Made by a program: the position numbers and the translations under genes. The notes beneath the pieces were generated by a model. The model searched no databases. It was given only the letters and a program-made list of their open reading frames with translations, and was not told where the DNA came from. This document shows positions 1 to 8,354 of a stretch of DNA of 44,133 bases, one piece after another; within the stretch, counting starts at the first letter, position 1; every line of letters starts with the position of its first letter. The stretch is from Vulcanimicrobiota bacterium (GTDB lineage Bacteria; Vulcanimicrobiota; Vulcanimicrobiia; Vulcanimicrobiales; Vulcanimicrobiaceae), in assembly GCA_003158195.1 (NCBI GenBank), contig PMHP01000157.1, positions 585-44,717 of the forward strand, read 5' to 3'.

Positions 1-2
1 CC

Positions 3-86
3 GGCACGGTCTCGATGATCCAATACAATCACTACGCCTTGTTGCTGACGACGGAAGACATCTTCGGGGTCGCGCCGCTCGGCTAG
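3..86 (+). CDS. C-terminal tail of a phosphoesterase / phospholipase C-like protein (partial)
   Basis: Only the last 27 codons and a TAG stop are in the window; the gene enters from the left edge. The reading frame contains YNHYALLLTTEDIFG followed by a short tail ending PLG. This resembles the C-terminal motif of bacterial acid phosphatase / phospholipase C-type phosphoesterases, which typically read YNHYSLLRTIEDxFGL. The call rests on that motif alone. The catalytic part is outside the window, so neither substrate nor export can be judged. Confidence 0.5.
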   Translation, partial: GTVSMIQYNHYALLLTTEDIFGVAPLG

Positions 87-158
87 AGATGGCCGCTCAC
101 GCAACCGTTTGATCGGAATGGACTTTACAGACGCGTGTTGACGGCGTGGTCCGCTATC

Positions 159-569
159 CTAGTGGTGGCCCAGCAGCAAGACCGGGCTGCGCCGACGAAC
201 GGCTGCGAGCGCCGCCATGTCTCCGGCGTCGGCGGTTAAGATCGCCGAACCAGCGGAAGCGTCGGCGGTAGCAACGATGATCGCATCGATTGTGTCCCGC
301 AAGGGGCGCCTCGCACGATAACGCAACGCCCCTGCCTCGCGCGCCAACTCTTCCGAAAGCTCGACCATCGTCGGTTCGAGAACACGCAACACGTTATTGA
401 GTGCGGCATCGCGTGCACTGCCGGTCGTCGATTCGGCTATTACGACCGTGGGGACGGCAATTTCCGTTTTTTCTTCGATTGCGCGCTCGAGGTAGCGGCG
501 GACTCCGCTTTTTTCTTCGGCGAGCGCTGAGAGCGCGCAAGAGTCCAATACGAGACGGTTTGCTCCCAA
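159..569 (-). CDS. vapC: PIN-domain toxin, VapC-like endoribonuclease
   Basis: A 136-residue protein made of one PIN domain. Members are Mg2+-dependent ribonucleases that cleave tRNA or rRNA and are held inactive by a cognate antitoxin. The expected acidic residues are visible: D9 in LVLDSC, E46 in VIAES, D92/D95 in RDTIDAI and D114 in LTADAGD. The conserved LVLDS strand begins at residue 6, so the ATG at 569 must be close to the true start. It lies downstream of, and overlaps by about 130 nt, the antitoxin gene read in another frame, which suggests coupled translation. The family is secure; the RNA target is unknown. Confidence 0.85.
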   Translation of the reverse strand: MGANRLVLDSCALSALAEEKSGVRRYLERAIEEKTEIAVPTVVIAESTTGSARDAALNNVLRVLEPTMVELSEELAREAGALRYRARRPLRDTIDAIIVATADASAGSAILTADAGDMAALAAVRRRSPVLLLGHH

Positions 570-775
570 AGGCGATCTCCTTCGCGGCGGCCCTCTTCAC
601 TAATCGGGTTTCGCGCTTCCATTTCGTCGAGCAATGCCTTGAGGCGCATGCGCGTGAGCTCTTGCTTCAACGCGTCGTCAATGAGAAAAGACACGGTCAC
701 GTGAGGCGCTAGCCGACGGATCTCTTCTAACGTCTGCTCGTCAACTGTTACCGAGAGCTTCTTGACCTTGCCCAT
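440..775 (-). CDS. vapB: Ribbon-helix-helix-type antitoxin, partner of the PIN toxin
   Basis: A 111-residue protein. The N-terminus (KLSVTVDEQTLEEIRRLAP, then VSFLIDDALKQEL) has the beta-strand plus two-helix look of CopG/RHH-type antitoxins, which dimerise, bind their own operator and sequester the toxin. The first ~68 residues look like a normal antitoxin. The Lys/Ser-rich remainder runs inside the toxin gene in another frame and may be dispensable. A perfect palindrome (784-803) lies 8 nt upstream of the ATG, consistent with autoregulation. The usual vapB length is 70-90 residues, so either the overlap is genuine or the 3' end has been extended by a small indel. Confidence 0.72.
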   Translation of the reverse strand: MGKVKKLSVTVDEQTLEEIRRLAPHVTVSFLIDDALKQELTRMRLKALLDEMEARNPISEEGRREGDRLWEQTVSYWTLARSQRSPKKKAESAATSSAQSKKKRKLPSPRS

Positions 776-783
776 TTCACACT

Positions 784-803
784 TATCCTACCACGGTAGG
801 ATA
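784..803. promoter_or_regulatory. Palindromic operator of the vapBC operon
   Basis: Perfect 9-bp inverted repeat TATCCTACC / GGTAGGATA with a 2-bp centre, 8 nt before the antitoxin start and inside the predicted promoter. Position and symmetry suit binding by an RHH dimer pair. That the antitoxin binds here is inferred from how the family usually works. Confidence 0.6.
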
Positions 804-813
804 GGCCACGCAA
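785..813 (-). promoter_or_regulatory. Predicted sigma-70-type promoter for vapBC
   Basis: On the minus strand a weak -35 TTGCGT (813-808) is spaced 17 bp from -10 TAGGAT (790-785). The -10 ends only 9 nt before the ATG, so the transcript would be leaderless or nearly so. The palindrome occupies the spacer and the -10, so repressor binding would block polymerase. Confidence 0.4.
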
Positions 814-820
814 ATAGTTG

Positions 821-845
821 CCCCTCGACAAGCTCGGGGTGACAC
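821..845. repeat. Short solo copy of the dispersed TGTCAC...GCTC repeat (R1)
   Basis: Contains the CGACAAGCTC-GGGTGACA motif that forms one arm of the longer elements at 4425-4513, 14903-15004 and 35904-35996. Here only that arm is present, between the antitoxin promoter and the 3' end of the sugar permease gene. Confidence 0.5.
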
Positions 846-868
846 GACCCGCATTTGTTGCGGTGATG

Positions 869-1915
869 CTAGCGCGACAGGTAGCGTTTGCGGAGTTCGT
901 CGGCGACGACGGCGAGGAGGATTACGGCACCGAGGACGATGTCTTGGGTGTAGGACTCGATGCCGAGCAGGTTCATGACGTTGTTGAGCAGACCGATGAG
1001 CAACGCGCCGAAGAACGTTGAGACGACGCTGCCGCGGCCGCCGGCGAGGCTGGTGCCGCCGACGACGACCGCGGCGATCGATTGCAATTCGCTGCCGATT
1101 CCGGTGTTCGGCGAACCCGATTCGAAGCGCGCCATCAAGAGCAGTCCGGCGATCGCCGCGCAACCGCCGGAGATCACGTAGACGAGGGTCTTCACCCGAG
1201 CGACGTTGATCCCGGCGAGCCGCGCGGCTTCTTCGTTGCCGCCGATGGCGAAAACATATCGGCCGAAGCGCGTGCGCGTCAACAGAATCGCGAACAAAGC
1301 GACGAGCACCGCCATCCAGAGCACGGGAATCGGAATTCCCGGCAGGCCGAGCGCGTGCAGCGGACCCTGAAGAAAAAACCCGGTTCCCATCGCATCGAAC
1401 GCCGTCGAGTTCACCGCGACCGGCCGGCCGTGCGCGAGTTTGAAGGCGAGGCCGCGCGCCATCAGCATCATCGCAAGCGTGGTGATGAACGGCGGAAGGT
1501 TTAATCGAACGACCGGCACCGCGTTCACGAAGCCCGCGGTGCAGCCGACCGCGAGTCCGACGATGAGGGTCGCGACGACGAGCGCGAAACCCTGGAGCGG
1601 CACAGCGTTCGCGAAGCTCGCCATCACGACGCCGGTCAGCTCGATCAGCGAGCCGACCGAGAGATCGATGCCGGCCGTGATGATGACGAAGGTTTGACCG
1701 ATCGCAAGGATTGCATTGTAGGTGATCTGGCGCAGCACGTTCGTGAGGTTGCCGGGTGTCAGAAACGCGCCGTGGGAGAAGACGTTGACGATCGTAACCA
1801 CGATCGCAAGCGCTACGATCGCGCCCCCGGTTCGTAAAAGACGCGCGCGCGCCGCCCTCGCGTGCTCGGCCTCGGCAGTGGCCTCGAGTTGCGCGGTGCC
1901 GGGCGCTTCGGCCAC
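869..1915 (-). CDS. rbsC: Sugar ABC transporter permease, RbsC/BPD_transp_2 family
   Basis: A 348-residue inner-membrane protein with eight or more hydrophobic segments after a charged N-terminal tail. Recognisable family features include [15 protein letters not shown] near residue 80 and [12 protein letters not shown] in the C-terminal third, both typical of ribose/xylose/galactoside-type importers. It would form the channel for the monosaccharide delivered by the upstream lipoprotein and powered by the double ATPase. It starts at GTG (1915), 16 nt after the stop of the ATPase gene, as third gene of the operon. The transported sugar cannot be read from sequence; the symbol denotes family only. 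Confidence 0.9.
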   Translation of the reverse strand: MAEAPGTAQLEATAEAEHARAARARLLRTGGAIVALAIVVTIVNVFSHGAFLTPGNLTNVLRQITYNAILAIGQTFVIITAGIDLSVGSLIELTGVVMASFANAVPLQGFALVVATLIVGLAVGCTAGFVNAVPVVRLNLPPFITTLAMMLMARGLAFKLAHGRPVAVNSTAFDAMGTGFFLQGPLHALGLPGIPIPVLWMAVLVALFAILLTRTRFGRYVFAIGGNEEAARLAGINVARVKTLVYVISGGCAAIAGLLLMARFESGSPNTGIGSELQSIAAVVVGGTSLAGGRGSVVSTFFGALLIGLLNNVMNLLGIESYTQDIVLGAVILLAVVADELRKRYLSR

Positions 1916-1931
1916 TACGCGGCGACCCCGG

Positions 1932-3413
1932 TCACGCGGCGACCCCGGTCGCGACGGCGATCACCGCGTCGGGGGTCGCCTCGCCGCGCGCGAACTCCGC
2001 ACGGATGCGGCCATCACGCACGACGAGGACGCGATGCGACATCCCGAGCACCTCGGGCAGCTCGCTCGAGACCATCACGATGCCGGCTCCGCGCCGAAGC
2101 AAGTCGACCATAAGCAGGTAGATCTCGGCCTTCGCGCCCACGTCGATTCCGCGCGTCGGCTCGTCGAACAGGTAGACGAGCGCGTCGCCGATCAGCCACT
2201 TCGAGAGCACGACCTTCTGCTGCGTGCCGCCGGAGAGATTGCGCACGATCTGCTCGCCGCTCGGCGTGCGAATGCGCAGCTCGGCGATCTCGCGCGCGGT
2301 GACGGCATTCTCTTTGGCCCGATCGATGAAACCGTTACGCTCGAAGGCGTCGAGGTGTGCGAGCGTCGTATTCTCGCGCACGCTCATCCCAAGGACGAGG
2401 CCTTGGGCCTTGCGATCCTCCGTGATCAGGGCGATGCCGGCTTCGATCGCCGAATGCGGGCCGTGAACGATGACGTGCTTACCCGCGACGTCGATCTCTC
2501 CCGAGGTCGGGACATCGGCGCCGGCAATCGCGCGGACGATGTCGGTGCGGCCCGCCCCGACGAGGCCCGCAAGCCCGACGATTTCGCCGGCGCGCACCGA
2601 GAACGAGACGTCGTTCACCGGCACGCCCGCCGCCGACGAGAGCCCCTTGACCTCGAGCACCACCGGGGCGTCTGCGGCGACCGGCGGCAAGTCCGGGAAG
2701 TGCGCAGCGAGCGGGCGCCCGACCATCAGCCGGATCATCTCGTCCCGCGGCATCTCGGCCGTCGGGCGCGTCTCGACGGTCTTCCCGTCGCGCAGAACCG
2801 TGATCCGATCGGAGATGCGCGGCAGTTCTTCGAGCCGGTGTGAGATGTAGACGAACGCGACGCCCTGCGCCCGGAGTTGCCCGATCAGCGCGAACAGCGC
2901 GTCGATTTCGCGCTCGGTCAGGGCGGCGGTGGGCTCGTCCATCACGATCAGCCGGGCCTTGCGCAGGAGCGCCTTCGCGATCTCGGTCAGCTGCTGTTGT
3001 GCGACCGTCAACTTGCGAGCGGGCAGTGCGAGCGGCAGCGCAATCCGCAGCTCGGCCAGGACTTCGCCGGCGCGCGCGATCGCAGCCCGGCGGTCGAGGA
3101 AGCCGCGCGTCACCGGTTCGTGCCCGAGCAGCAGGTTGTCGACGACGCTAAGATCGGGAACCAGGTTGAACTCCTGATAGATCATGCCGATGCCGAGCAG
3201 CTCGGCCGCGCGCGGACCGTCGATCGCGACCCGCGCACCATCGATCTCGATCGTTCCCGCGTCCGCGCGATAGGCGCCGGCGAGGATCTTCATCAGCGTC
3301 GATTTCCCCGCGCCGTTCTCTCCGACGAGCGCGTGGACTTCGCCGCTCTGCGCGTCGAACGAAACGCCGTCGAGCGCGCGAACGCCCGGGAACGTCTTCA
3401 CGATGCCCGTCAT
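1932..3413 (-). CDS. rbsA: Sugar ABC transporter ATP-binding protein with two ABC domains (RbsA family)
   Basis: A 493-residue cytoplasmic ATPase of two fused ABC domains, normal length for RbsA/MglA/XylG. Domain 1 has Walker A GENGAGKST and Walker B LIVMDEPTAAL. Domain 2 has the degenerate P-loop GLVGAGRTD usual for the second half, plus signature LSGGTQQK and Walker B YLFDEPTRGID. It energises uptake through the neighbouring permease. The ATG at 3413 lies 29 nt after the stop of the binding-protein gene. The upstream in-frame residues PPLLR also fit the family, so a slightly earlier start is possible. Confidence 0.93.
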   Translation of the reverse strand: MTGIVKTFPGVRALDGVSFDAQSGEVHALVGENGAGKSTLMKILAGAYRADAGTIEIDGARVAIDGPRAAELLGIGMIYQEFNLVPDLSVVDNLLLGHEPVTRGFLDRRAAIARAGEVLAELRIALPLALPARKLTVAQQQLTEIAKALLRKARLIVMDEPTAALTEREIDALFALIGQLRAQGVAFVYISHRLEELPRISDRITVLRDGKTVETRPTAEMPRDEMIRLMVGRPLAAHFPDLPPVAADAPVVLEVKGLSSAAGVPVNDVSFSVRAGEIVGLAGLVGAGRTDIVRAIAGADVPTSGEIDVAGKHVIVHGPHSAIEAGIALITEDRKAQGLVLGMSVRENTTLAHLDAFERNGFIDRAKENAVTAREIAELRIRTPSGEQIVRNLSGGTQQKVVLSKWLIGDALVYLFDEPTRGIDVGAKAEIYLLMVDLLRRGAGIVMVSSELPEVLGMSHRVLVVRDGRIRAEFARGEATPDAVIAVATGVAA

Positions 3414-3442
3414 CCGCAGAAGCGGCGGGCCGGCCGGCGAGC

Positions 3443-4384
3443 TTACTTCGCGTCCGCTTTCGTGTACGTCCCGACCGCGACGGCGATCTTCGCAGGTGGC
3501 GTCTTGCCGGAGAAGGAGTCGTGAATCGCGTCGATCGTCTTCGCGCCGATTTGGTCGGGGTGCTGGATCGCATCGCCGTACATCGATCCCTTCTTGATCG
3601 CCGTGCGCGCTTCTTGGGTCGCATCATACCCGATCACCGCGATCTTCCCGGTCAGCCCCGCCGCGTCGATGGCGCGGGCCGCACCGAGCGCGGAATCGTC
3701 GTTGATGCCGAAGATGCCCTTGAGGTCCTTATGCGACTGCAGGATGTCTTCGGTCGCCGAACTCGCCTTCGCGCGTTCCCCGCCGCCGTCGATGTCGGCG
3801 ACGATCTTGACGTTCGGACAGCCCGACGCGATCGCGGCCTTGAAGCCCTTGACGCGATCTTGGACGCTCGTCACTTCGGGCTCATCGAGGATCGCCACGC
3901 TTCCACCCGCGGCGCCGAGCGCGGCGCACATCAACTTGCCCGCCTGACCGCCGCCCTGGACGTTGTCGCTTGCGATATGTGCGACGACCTTGCCCTGGTT
4001 CGATGCGTTCGCGATGTCCGCCGTAAACACCGGGATGCCCGCCGTGTTCGCTTCGACGATCGCACTGCCGATCGCTTGCGAATCGTAGGGCGTGAGCACG
4101 ATCGCCGCGACCTTCTGCGAGATGAAATCCTCGACTTGACTCTGCTGCTTGGAGTTATCGCGGCTCGCGTCGACGACGACGACCGTATAGCCGTACTTCG
4201 CCGCCTCGGATTTCATTCCGGATTCCATGTCCTGGTAGAATTGCGCTTCGCGATTTTGAATCGAGACGCCGATCGTCTTCCCGCCCGAACTCGTCGAGGT
4301 CGACGTCGAAGAATTCTGGCCGCTGCACGCCGCGAGCGCGACGAGTGCCGGAATCAGCACGGCAGAAAAACGAGTGACGGTCAA
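3443..4384 (-). CDS. rbsB: Sugar ABC transporter substrate-binding lipoprotein (RbsB-like, Peripla_BP_4)
   Basis: An exported binding protein. A hydrophobic signal (VLIPALVALAAC) ends in a lipobox with the lipidated Cys, followed by a Ser/Thr linker and a two-lobed periplasmic-binding fold beginning TIGVSIQNREAQFYQDM. Motifs such as PYDSQAIG, GIPVFTADI and GYDATQEA match ribose-type proteins. I chose TTG at 4384 because GGGAGG sits 8 nt upstream. An in-frame ATG at 4414 would add ten residues but would place that ribosome site inside the gene. It is first gene of the importer operon and a repeat element lies just upstream. The ligand is unknown. Confidence 0.9.
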   Translation of the reverse strand: MTVTRFSAVLIPALVALAACSGQNSSTSTSTSSGGKTIGVSIQNREAQFYQDMESGMKSEAAKYGYTVVVVDASRDNSKQQSQVEDFISQKVAAIVLTPYDSQAIGSAIVEANTAGIPVFTADIANASNQGKVVAHIASDNVQGGGQAGKLMCAALGAAGGSVAILDEPEVTSVQDRVKGFKAAIASGCPNVKIVADIDGGGERAKASSATEDILQSHKDLKGIFGINDDSALGAARAIDAAGLTGKIAVIGYDATQEARTAIKKGSMYGDAIQHPDQIGAKTIDAIHDSFSGKTPPAKIAVAVGTYTKADAK

Positions 4385-4424
4385 GCGCGATACCTCCCTT
4401 CGATTGAGATCCAAATACCAGTTT

Positions 4425-4513
4425 TGTCACGCTGAGCTTGTCGTAGCGCCGGAAGGATCCACGCTACGGTGGTCCTTCGACTTCGGGCCTGCGGCCCTAC
4501 GCTCAGGATGACA
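4425..4513. repeat. Dispersed MITE/REP-like element, copy R2 (full length)
   Basis: About 89 bp bounded by TGTCACGCTGAGC on the left and GCTCAGGATGACA on the right, an imperfect 13-bp terminal inverted repeat. It carries the internal hairpin GGGCC-TGC-GGCCC. It lies between the binding-protein gene and the PLP enzyme gene, where it may supply part of the operon's promoter region. No ORF. Confidence 0.7.
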
Positions 4514-4556
4514 AATTGTTCATTCCTTCCATGTGGTCCGGTGGGCCATGTACAAC

Positions 4557-5753
4557 TCATGCGCGTACGCGTTCCGCGAGCCCTGCGAACGCGCGCGCGA
4601 GGTCTGCGATGATATCGGCTTCGTGCTCGATGCCGACCGAGATGCGCAGTGTCGCATCGCTGACGCCGAGCGCCTGGCGTGCTTGCGGTGTCAGCGGACG
4701 ATGCGAACTCACCGCGGGATAGCTTATTGTCGTCGCGACTTCGCCGAGGCTGTGGACGATCGCGATCGTCTCGAGACCGCGCAGGAACGGATCGACCGCC
4801 GCGGAGCCGCCGGCGAGATCGAAGGCGACGATGCCGCCGGTGCCGCTCGGGTAGAGCCGTGCGACGAGTTCGCGCTGCGCGGCATGCAGTGACGGATGAT
4901 GGACCGCGGCGACCTCGGGAACCGTAGAAAGATAACGCGCGACCGCCGCAGCGTTCCGGCTGTGGCGCTCCATCCGCAGCGCCAGCGTCCGCAAGCCGCG
5001 CAGAGCAAGCCACGCCTCGAAGTGCGGCATCGTGGCGCCGGTTCGGACCAAGCGGCCCCGGATCGCCTCGATGAGATCGCGCCGCCCGGCGACGACGCCG
5101 GCCCCGACGTCGCCATGGCCGCCCAAATACTTTCCGACGCTGTGGACCACGAGGTCGGCCCCAAAATCCAGCGGCCGGCAGAGCGCCGGCGTCGCGAACG
5201 TCGCGTCGACGATCAGCGCGGCGCCGGCATCATGCGCGAGCCGCGCCAGCGCCGGCAGGTCGGCAACGTTCATGAGCGGATTGGTCAGCGCCTCGACGTA
5301 CAACACGCCCGGCCGGAGGGAGGCAAGCGCCGCGGCGACCTCGCCGAGATTCTGCTGGTCGACGTATTCGACCCGAACGCCGGCTTTACGATAGTCGTTC
5401 TCAAGTAGGGCAAAGGTCCCGCCATACAGTTCCTGGGTAGCCAAAAGGGTCGCGCCGGGCGTCAGCGCGGTGCCGACCGCGGCGTGAATCGCCGACATCC
5501 CCGCAGCCGCCCCGGCCGCCGCTTCCGCACCTTCGAGCTCTGCGATCGCCGACTCGAACTGCGCGGCGTTGGGGCCGCCATAACGCCCGTAAACGGCGCC
5601 CTGCTTGACTCCCGCGTAGATCGCCTCGACATCCGCGAGGTCGGCAAACTCGTACGACGAGGCCTGAAAAAGAGGTGGGCTCGAAGCCCGGTTGAGCGGG
5701 ATCGCCAGCCTGCCCGCGTGGACGGCAGCGGTGTCGGGGTGGCGCTCGGACAA
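4557..5753 (-). CDS. PLP-dependent Cys/Met metabolism enzyme (cystathionine gamma-synthase/lyase type)
   Basis: A 398-residue fold-type I PLP enzyme, normal family length. The Schiff-base lysine is K208 in HSVGKYLGGHGD; the phosphate-binding segment is YGRYGGPN (55-62), and LYGGTF lies at 109-114. It acts in the cytoplasm on sulfur amino acids or O-acylhomoserine. Methionine gamma-lyases usually carry Cys in the LYGC position; here it is Gly, so a synthase or cystathionine lyase role is more likely than methionine degradation. It is transcribed alone, divergently from the esterase at 5907. The exact reaction is not decidable from sequence. Confidence 0.82.
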   Translation of the reverse strand: MSERHPDTAAVHAGRLAIPLNRASSPPLFQASSYEFADLADVEAIYAGVKQGAVYGRYGGPNAAQFESAIAELEGAEAAAGAAAGMSAIHAAVGTALTPGATLLATQELYGGTFALLENDYRKAGVRVEYVDQQNLGEVAAALASLRPGVLYVEALTNPLMNVADLPALARLAHDAGAALIVDATFATPALCRPLDFGADLVVHSVGKYLGGHGDVGAGVVAGRRDLIEAIRGRLVRTGATMPHFEAWLALRGLRTLALRMERHSRNAAAVARYLSTVPEVAAVHHPSLHAAQRELVARLYPSGTGGIVAFDLAGGSAAVDPFLRGLETIAIVHSLGEVATTISYPAVSSHRPLTPQARQALGVSDATLRISVGIEHEADIIADLARAFAGLAERVRA

Positions 5754-5906
5754 CGGATCTTCCCTTCTTCGACGGTGCGTTCACGGGGCTTATCCACATT
5801 CGGGCTCTTCGCGCCTGTGCAACATGTGGAAAGCTTAAGACGCTTTTCAACGGCGAGCGCGGCCTTCCGGGACATTCTGACATTCTTGCGAATCCGAAGC
5901 CCGCCG

Positions 5907-6860
5907 ATGCCACCCGAAAAGACTCCGCATCTCGACCCGGTCATCGCCCTTCTCCTGCGGGCACTGCCGGCGCGTGACGTCGATCCCAAAAGCCCCGAGC
6001 AGGTCCGCGCCGACTTTCGCCGGCTCACGAGATTCGCGCCGTATCGCGGTTCGGGCAAGGTGGCCGGCATAGAAGACTTCGCCTTGGACGGCGGGTTGCG
6101 CGCTCGCCTCTACCGGCCCGCGGCGGCGGGACCGGTCCCGACGGTCGTCTTCTTTCATGGCGGTGGATGGGTCGTCGGCGATCTCGACGGCTACGATGCT
6201 CAGTGCCGGCGCTTACGCGACCTCACCGGCGCCGCGATCCTGAGCACCGAGTACCGGCTCGCGCCCGAGGCGCCCTTTCCGGCTGCGGTCCAGGACTGTT
6301 TGAACGCGACGCGGTGGGCCGCACGCAACGTCGCGCGACTCGGCGGCGATGCTAGCCGGCTGGCGGTCGCCGGCGACAGCGCCGGAGCGAATCTCGCGAC
6401 GGTCGTCGCGCAAGCGCTGCGCGGCGAAGTTGCATTGCGCGCCCAACTGCTGCTCTATCCCGCGCTCGACTCCGTCGGTTTGCGTTCGGGTGAAGCGTCC
6501 GCACGATTTCCTTCGCACGCGCGCTATGCGAGCGGTTACTTCCTGACGCTGCGACGCATGAACTGGTACGCGGATCGCTACGTGCCGAACGAAGACGATC
6601 GCGCCGACCCGCGGGCCTCGCCGCTGCGCGCGCCGGAGTTCGCAGGTCTCGCACCGGCAGTGATCGCGACGGCCGGGTTCGATCCATTACGCGACGAGGG
6701 CCGCGCGTATGCGGCCGCTTTGCGCGCTGCGGGCATTGCGACGACGTACCTCGAGTTTGGATCGCTCGTGCACGGCTTCTTTGCGCTCGCATCGTTTTCG
6801 CCCGGCGCGCGGCGCGCGGCGCAGGCATGTTGTGCTGCATTTAAAAGCCTGCTCGAATGA
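5907..6860 (+). CDS. Alpha/beta hydrolase, HSL-family esterase/lipase
   Basis: A 317-residue protein of the hormone-sensitive-lipase group (Abhydrolase_3). The oxyanion-hole motif HGGGW begins at H84, nucleophile S158 is in GDSAGAN, the catalytic acid is D259 in GFDPLRDEG, and the catalytic base is H289 in VHGF. No signal peptide is visible, so it is probably cytoplasmic and acts on short- to medium-chain esters. The ATG at 5907 begins the family-like sequence; the open frame runs further upstream but that stretch looks non-coding. It overlaps the next gene by 4 nt (ATGA), suggesting co-translation with the glycosyltransferase-like gene. Confidence 0.88.
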   Translation: MPPEKTPHLDPVIALLLRALPARDVDPKSPEQVRADFRRLTRFAPYRGSGKVAGIEDFALDGGLRARLYRPAAAGPVPTVVFFHGGGWVVGDLDGYDAQCRRLRDLTGAAILSTEYRLAPEAPFPAAVQDCLNATRWAARNVARLGGDASRLAVAGDSAGANLATVVAQALRGEVALRAQLLLYPALDSVGLRSGEASARFPSHARYASGYFLTLRRMNWYADRYVPNEDDRADPRASPLRAPEFAGLAPAVIATAGFDPLRDEGRAYAAALRAAGIATTYLEFGSLVHGFFALASFSPGARRAAQACCAAFKSLLE

Positions 6861-8353
6861 AAGACCGAGTCGCGCTCGTGGTCGCGGCGCTTGCGGGCGC
6901 GCTGCATTTGGCGACCGCGAACCGCTACGACGTCTTCCGCGACGAACTGTACTTCATCGTCTGCGGGCGTCATCCGGCGTTCGGCTACGCCGATCAGCCG
7001 CCGCTCGTGCCGCTATTCGCCGCCGGGTTGTACGCGCTGGGCGCGCAAACGTGGCTGCTGCGCCTCCCGGCAATTTTGGCCGCGGCGGGACTCGCGGCTC
7101 TTACCGTCGCGTTCGTGCGCTTGCTCGGAGGCCGCGACGGCGCGGCCTGGATCGCCGGCATCGCGGTCGCCACCGCGCCGATGCTGATGGGCCTGACCTC
7201 GACGTTGAACACGACGGCCTGCGAGCCGTTGTGCTGGACCGCGATCGCATATCTGCTGGCGCGCGCCGTGTTGCGCGACGAGCGCCGCTCGCTCGTGTGG
7301 GCCGGCGTCGTCGCGGGGGTGACCATGGAGGTGAAGTACGCGTTGCCATTGTGGCTTGCGGCGCTCGCGATCGGTCTCTTGCTCACCCCCGAGCGGCGCA
7401 TCTTTGCGCGGCGCGAGCTGTGGATCGGGATCGCGCTCGCGACGGCGATCGCGTTACCGTCCGTCATCTGGCAAGCGCTCCACGGTTTTCCGTTCGCCGA
7501 ACTCGTTCACAACGCGCACCTCAAGGACCAACCCGCTTCGCCGCTCGGATTCGTGGCCAATCAGGTGCTCGTCATGAACCCGCTCTTCGCGCCGATTTGG
7601 CTTGCGGGCATCGCGGCGCCGTTTGCGTTTCGCGATCTGCGCGCGGCGCGATTCCTATCGGTCGCGTTCGCCGTCTGCGCGGTGGCGATCGTTGCCAGCC
7701 ATGGAAAAGACTACTACCTCACGCCCGCCTACCCGCCGCTTCTTGCGCTCGGCGCGATTGCGATCGAGCGGCTAATCCGCAACGCGTACGTCCGCGCTGT
7801 CTATCTCGGCGCCGCCCTCGTGCTCTCCGCCGCGATCGCGCCGCTGGCGTTGCCGATCCTCTCGCCGCCGGTGTTGCTTGCGTACGAGCGCGCGATCCAT
7901 CTCACCGCAAACGCGCAAGAACGGGCCGACGTCGGCAACGCGATGCCGTCGCTCTACTCCGATATGCTCGGCTGGCACGACTTCGTCCGCGAGGTCGGCA
8001 TGGCGTTCGACAAGCTTACCCCGGCGCAGCAGTCCGAGACGTCGATCCTTGTCGACAACTACGGTGAAGCGGCCGCGCTCGACATCTACGGGGCTCCCTA
8101 TCACCTCCCGCCCGCGCTCTCGGGACATAACCAATATTTCCTCTGGGGCCTGCGCGGCCAGCATCCCGTCGACGTGTTGCGGATCACGAGCGACGTTCCC
8201 AGTATGCGCCCCTACTGCGCGATCGTGCAACTGCTCGGCATCACGGGATCCACCTACGCTCGCTCGTTTGAAAACGGCAAGGCGATCGCGTTTTGCGTTC
8301 GCGTGCACCCGCCGCTCCAAACGCTTTGGCCGCTTGAAAAAATGTTTATCTGA
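6857..8353 (+). CDS. Glycosyltransferase family 39/ArnT-like membrane protein
   Basis: A 498-residue polytopic membrane protein with about ten hydrophobic segments, then a soluble C-terminal domain of about 130 residues. The N-terminal loop with YDVFRDELYF, followed by DQPPLVPL, is the acidic first-loop signature of PMT_2/ArnT-like glycosyltransferases that use polyprenyl-phosphate sugars. The reaction would be transfer of a sugar to a lipid, protein or glycan on the outer face of the inner membrane. It begins at ATG inside ATGA, overlapping the esterase stop. A second similar protein follows after one base. Donor and acceptor are unknown. Confidence 0.8.
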   Translation: MKDRVALVVAALAGALHLATANRYDVFRDELYFIVCGRHPAFGYADQPPLVPLFAAGLYALGAQTWLLRLPAILAAAGLAALTVAFVRLLGGRDGAAWIAGIAVATAPMLMGLTSTLNTTACEPLCWTAIAYLLARAVLRDERRSLVWAGVVAGVTMEVKYALPLWLAALAIGLLLTPERRIFARRELWIGIALATAIALPSVIWQALHGFPFAELVHNAHLKDQPASPLGFVANQVLVMNPLFAPIWLAGIAAPFAFRDLRAARFLSVAFAVCAVAIVASHGKDYYLTPAYPPLLALGAIAIERLIRNAYVRAVYLGAALVLSAAIAPLALPILSPPVLLAYERAIHLTANAQERADVGNAMPSLYSDMLGWHDFVREVGMAFDKLTPAQQSETSILVDNYGEAAALDIYGAPYHLPPALSGHNQYFLWGLRGQHPVDVLRITSDVPSMRPYCAIVQLLGITGSTYARSFENGKAIAFCVRVHPPLQTLWPLEKMFI

Positions 8354-8354
8354 A

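Noticed and set aside
5790-5830. TTATCCACA, a perfect DnaA box, and a near-inverse TGTGGAAA 35 bp away between the PLP enzyme and the esterase
   Set aside because: A single perfect 9-mer is expected by chance about once per several such windows. There is no box cluster, AT-rich unwinding region or dnaA/dnaN gene, so an origin is not supported.
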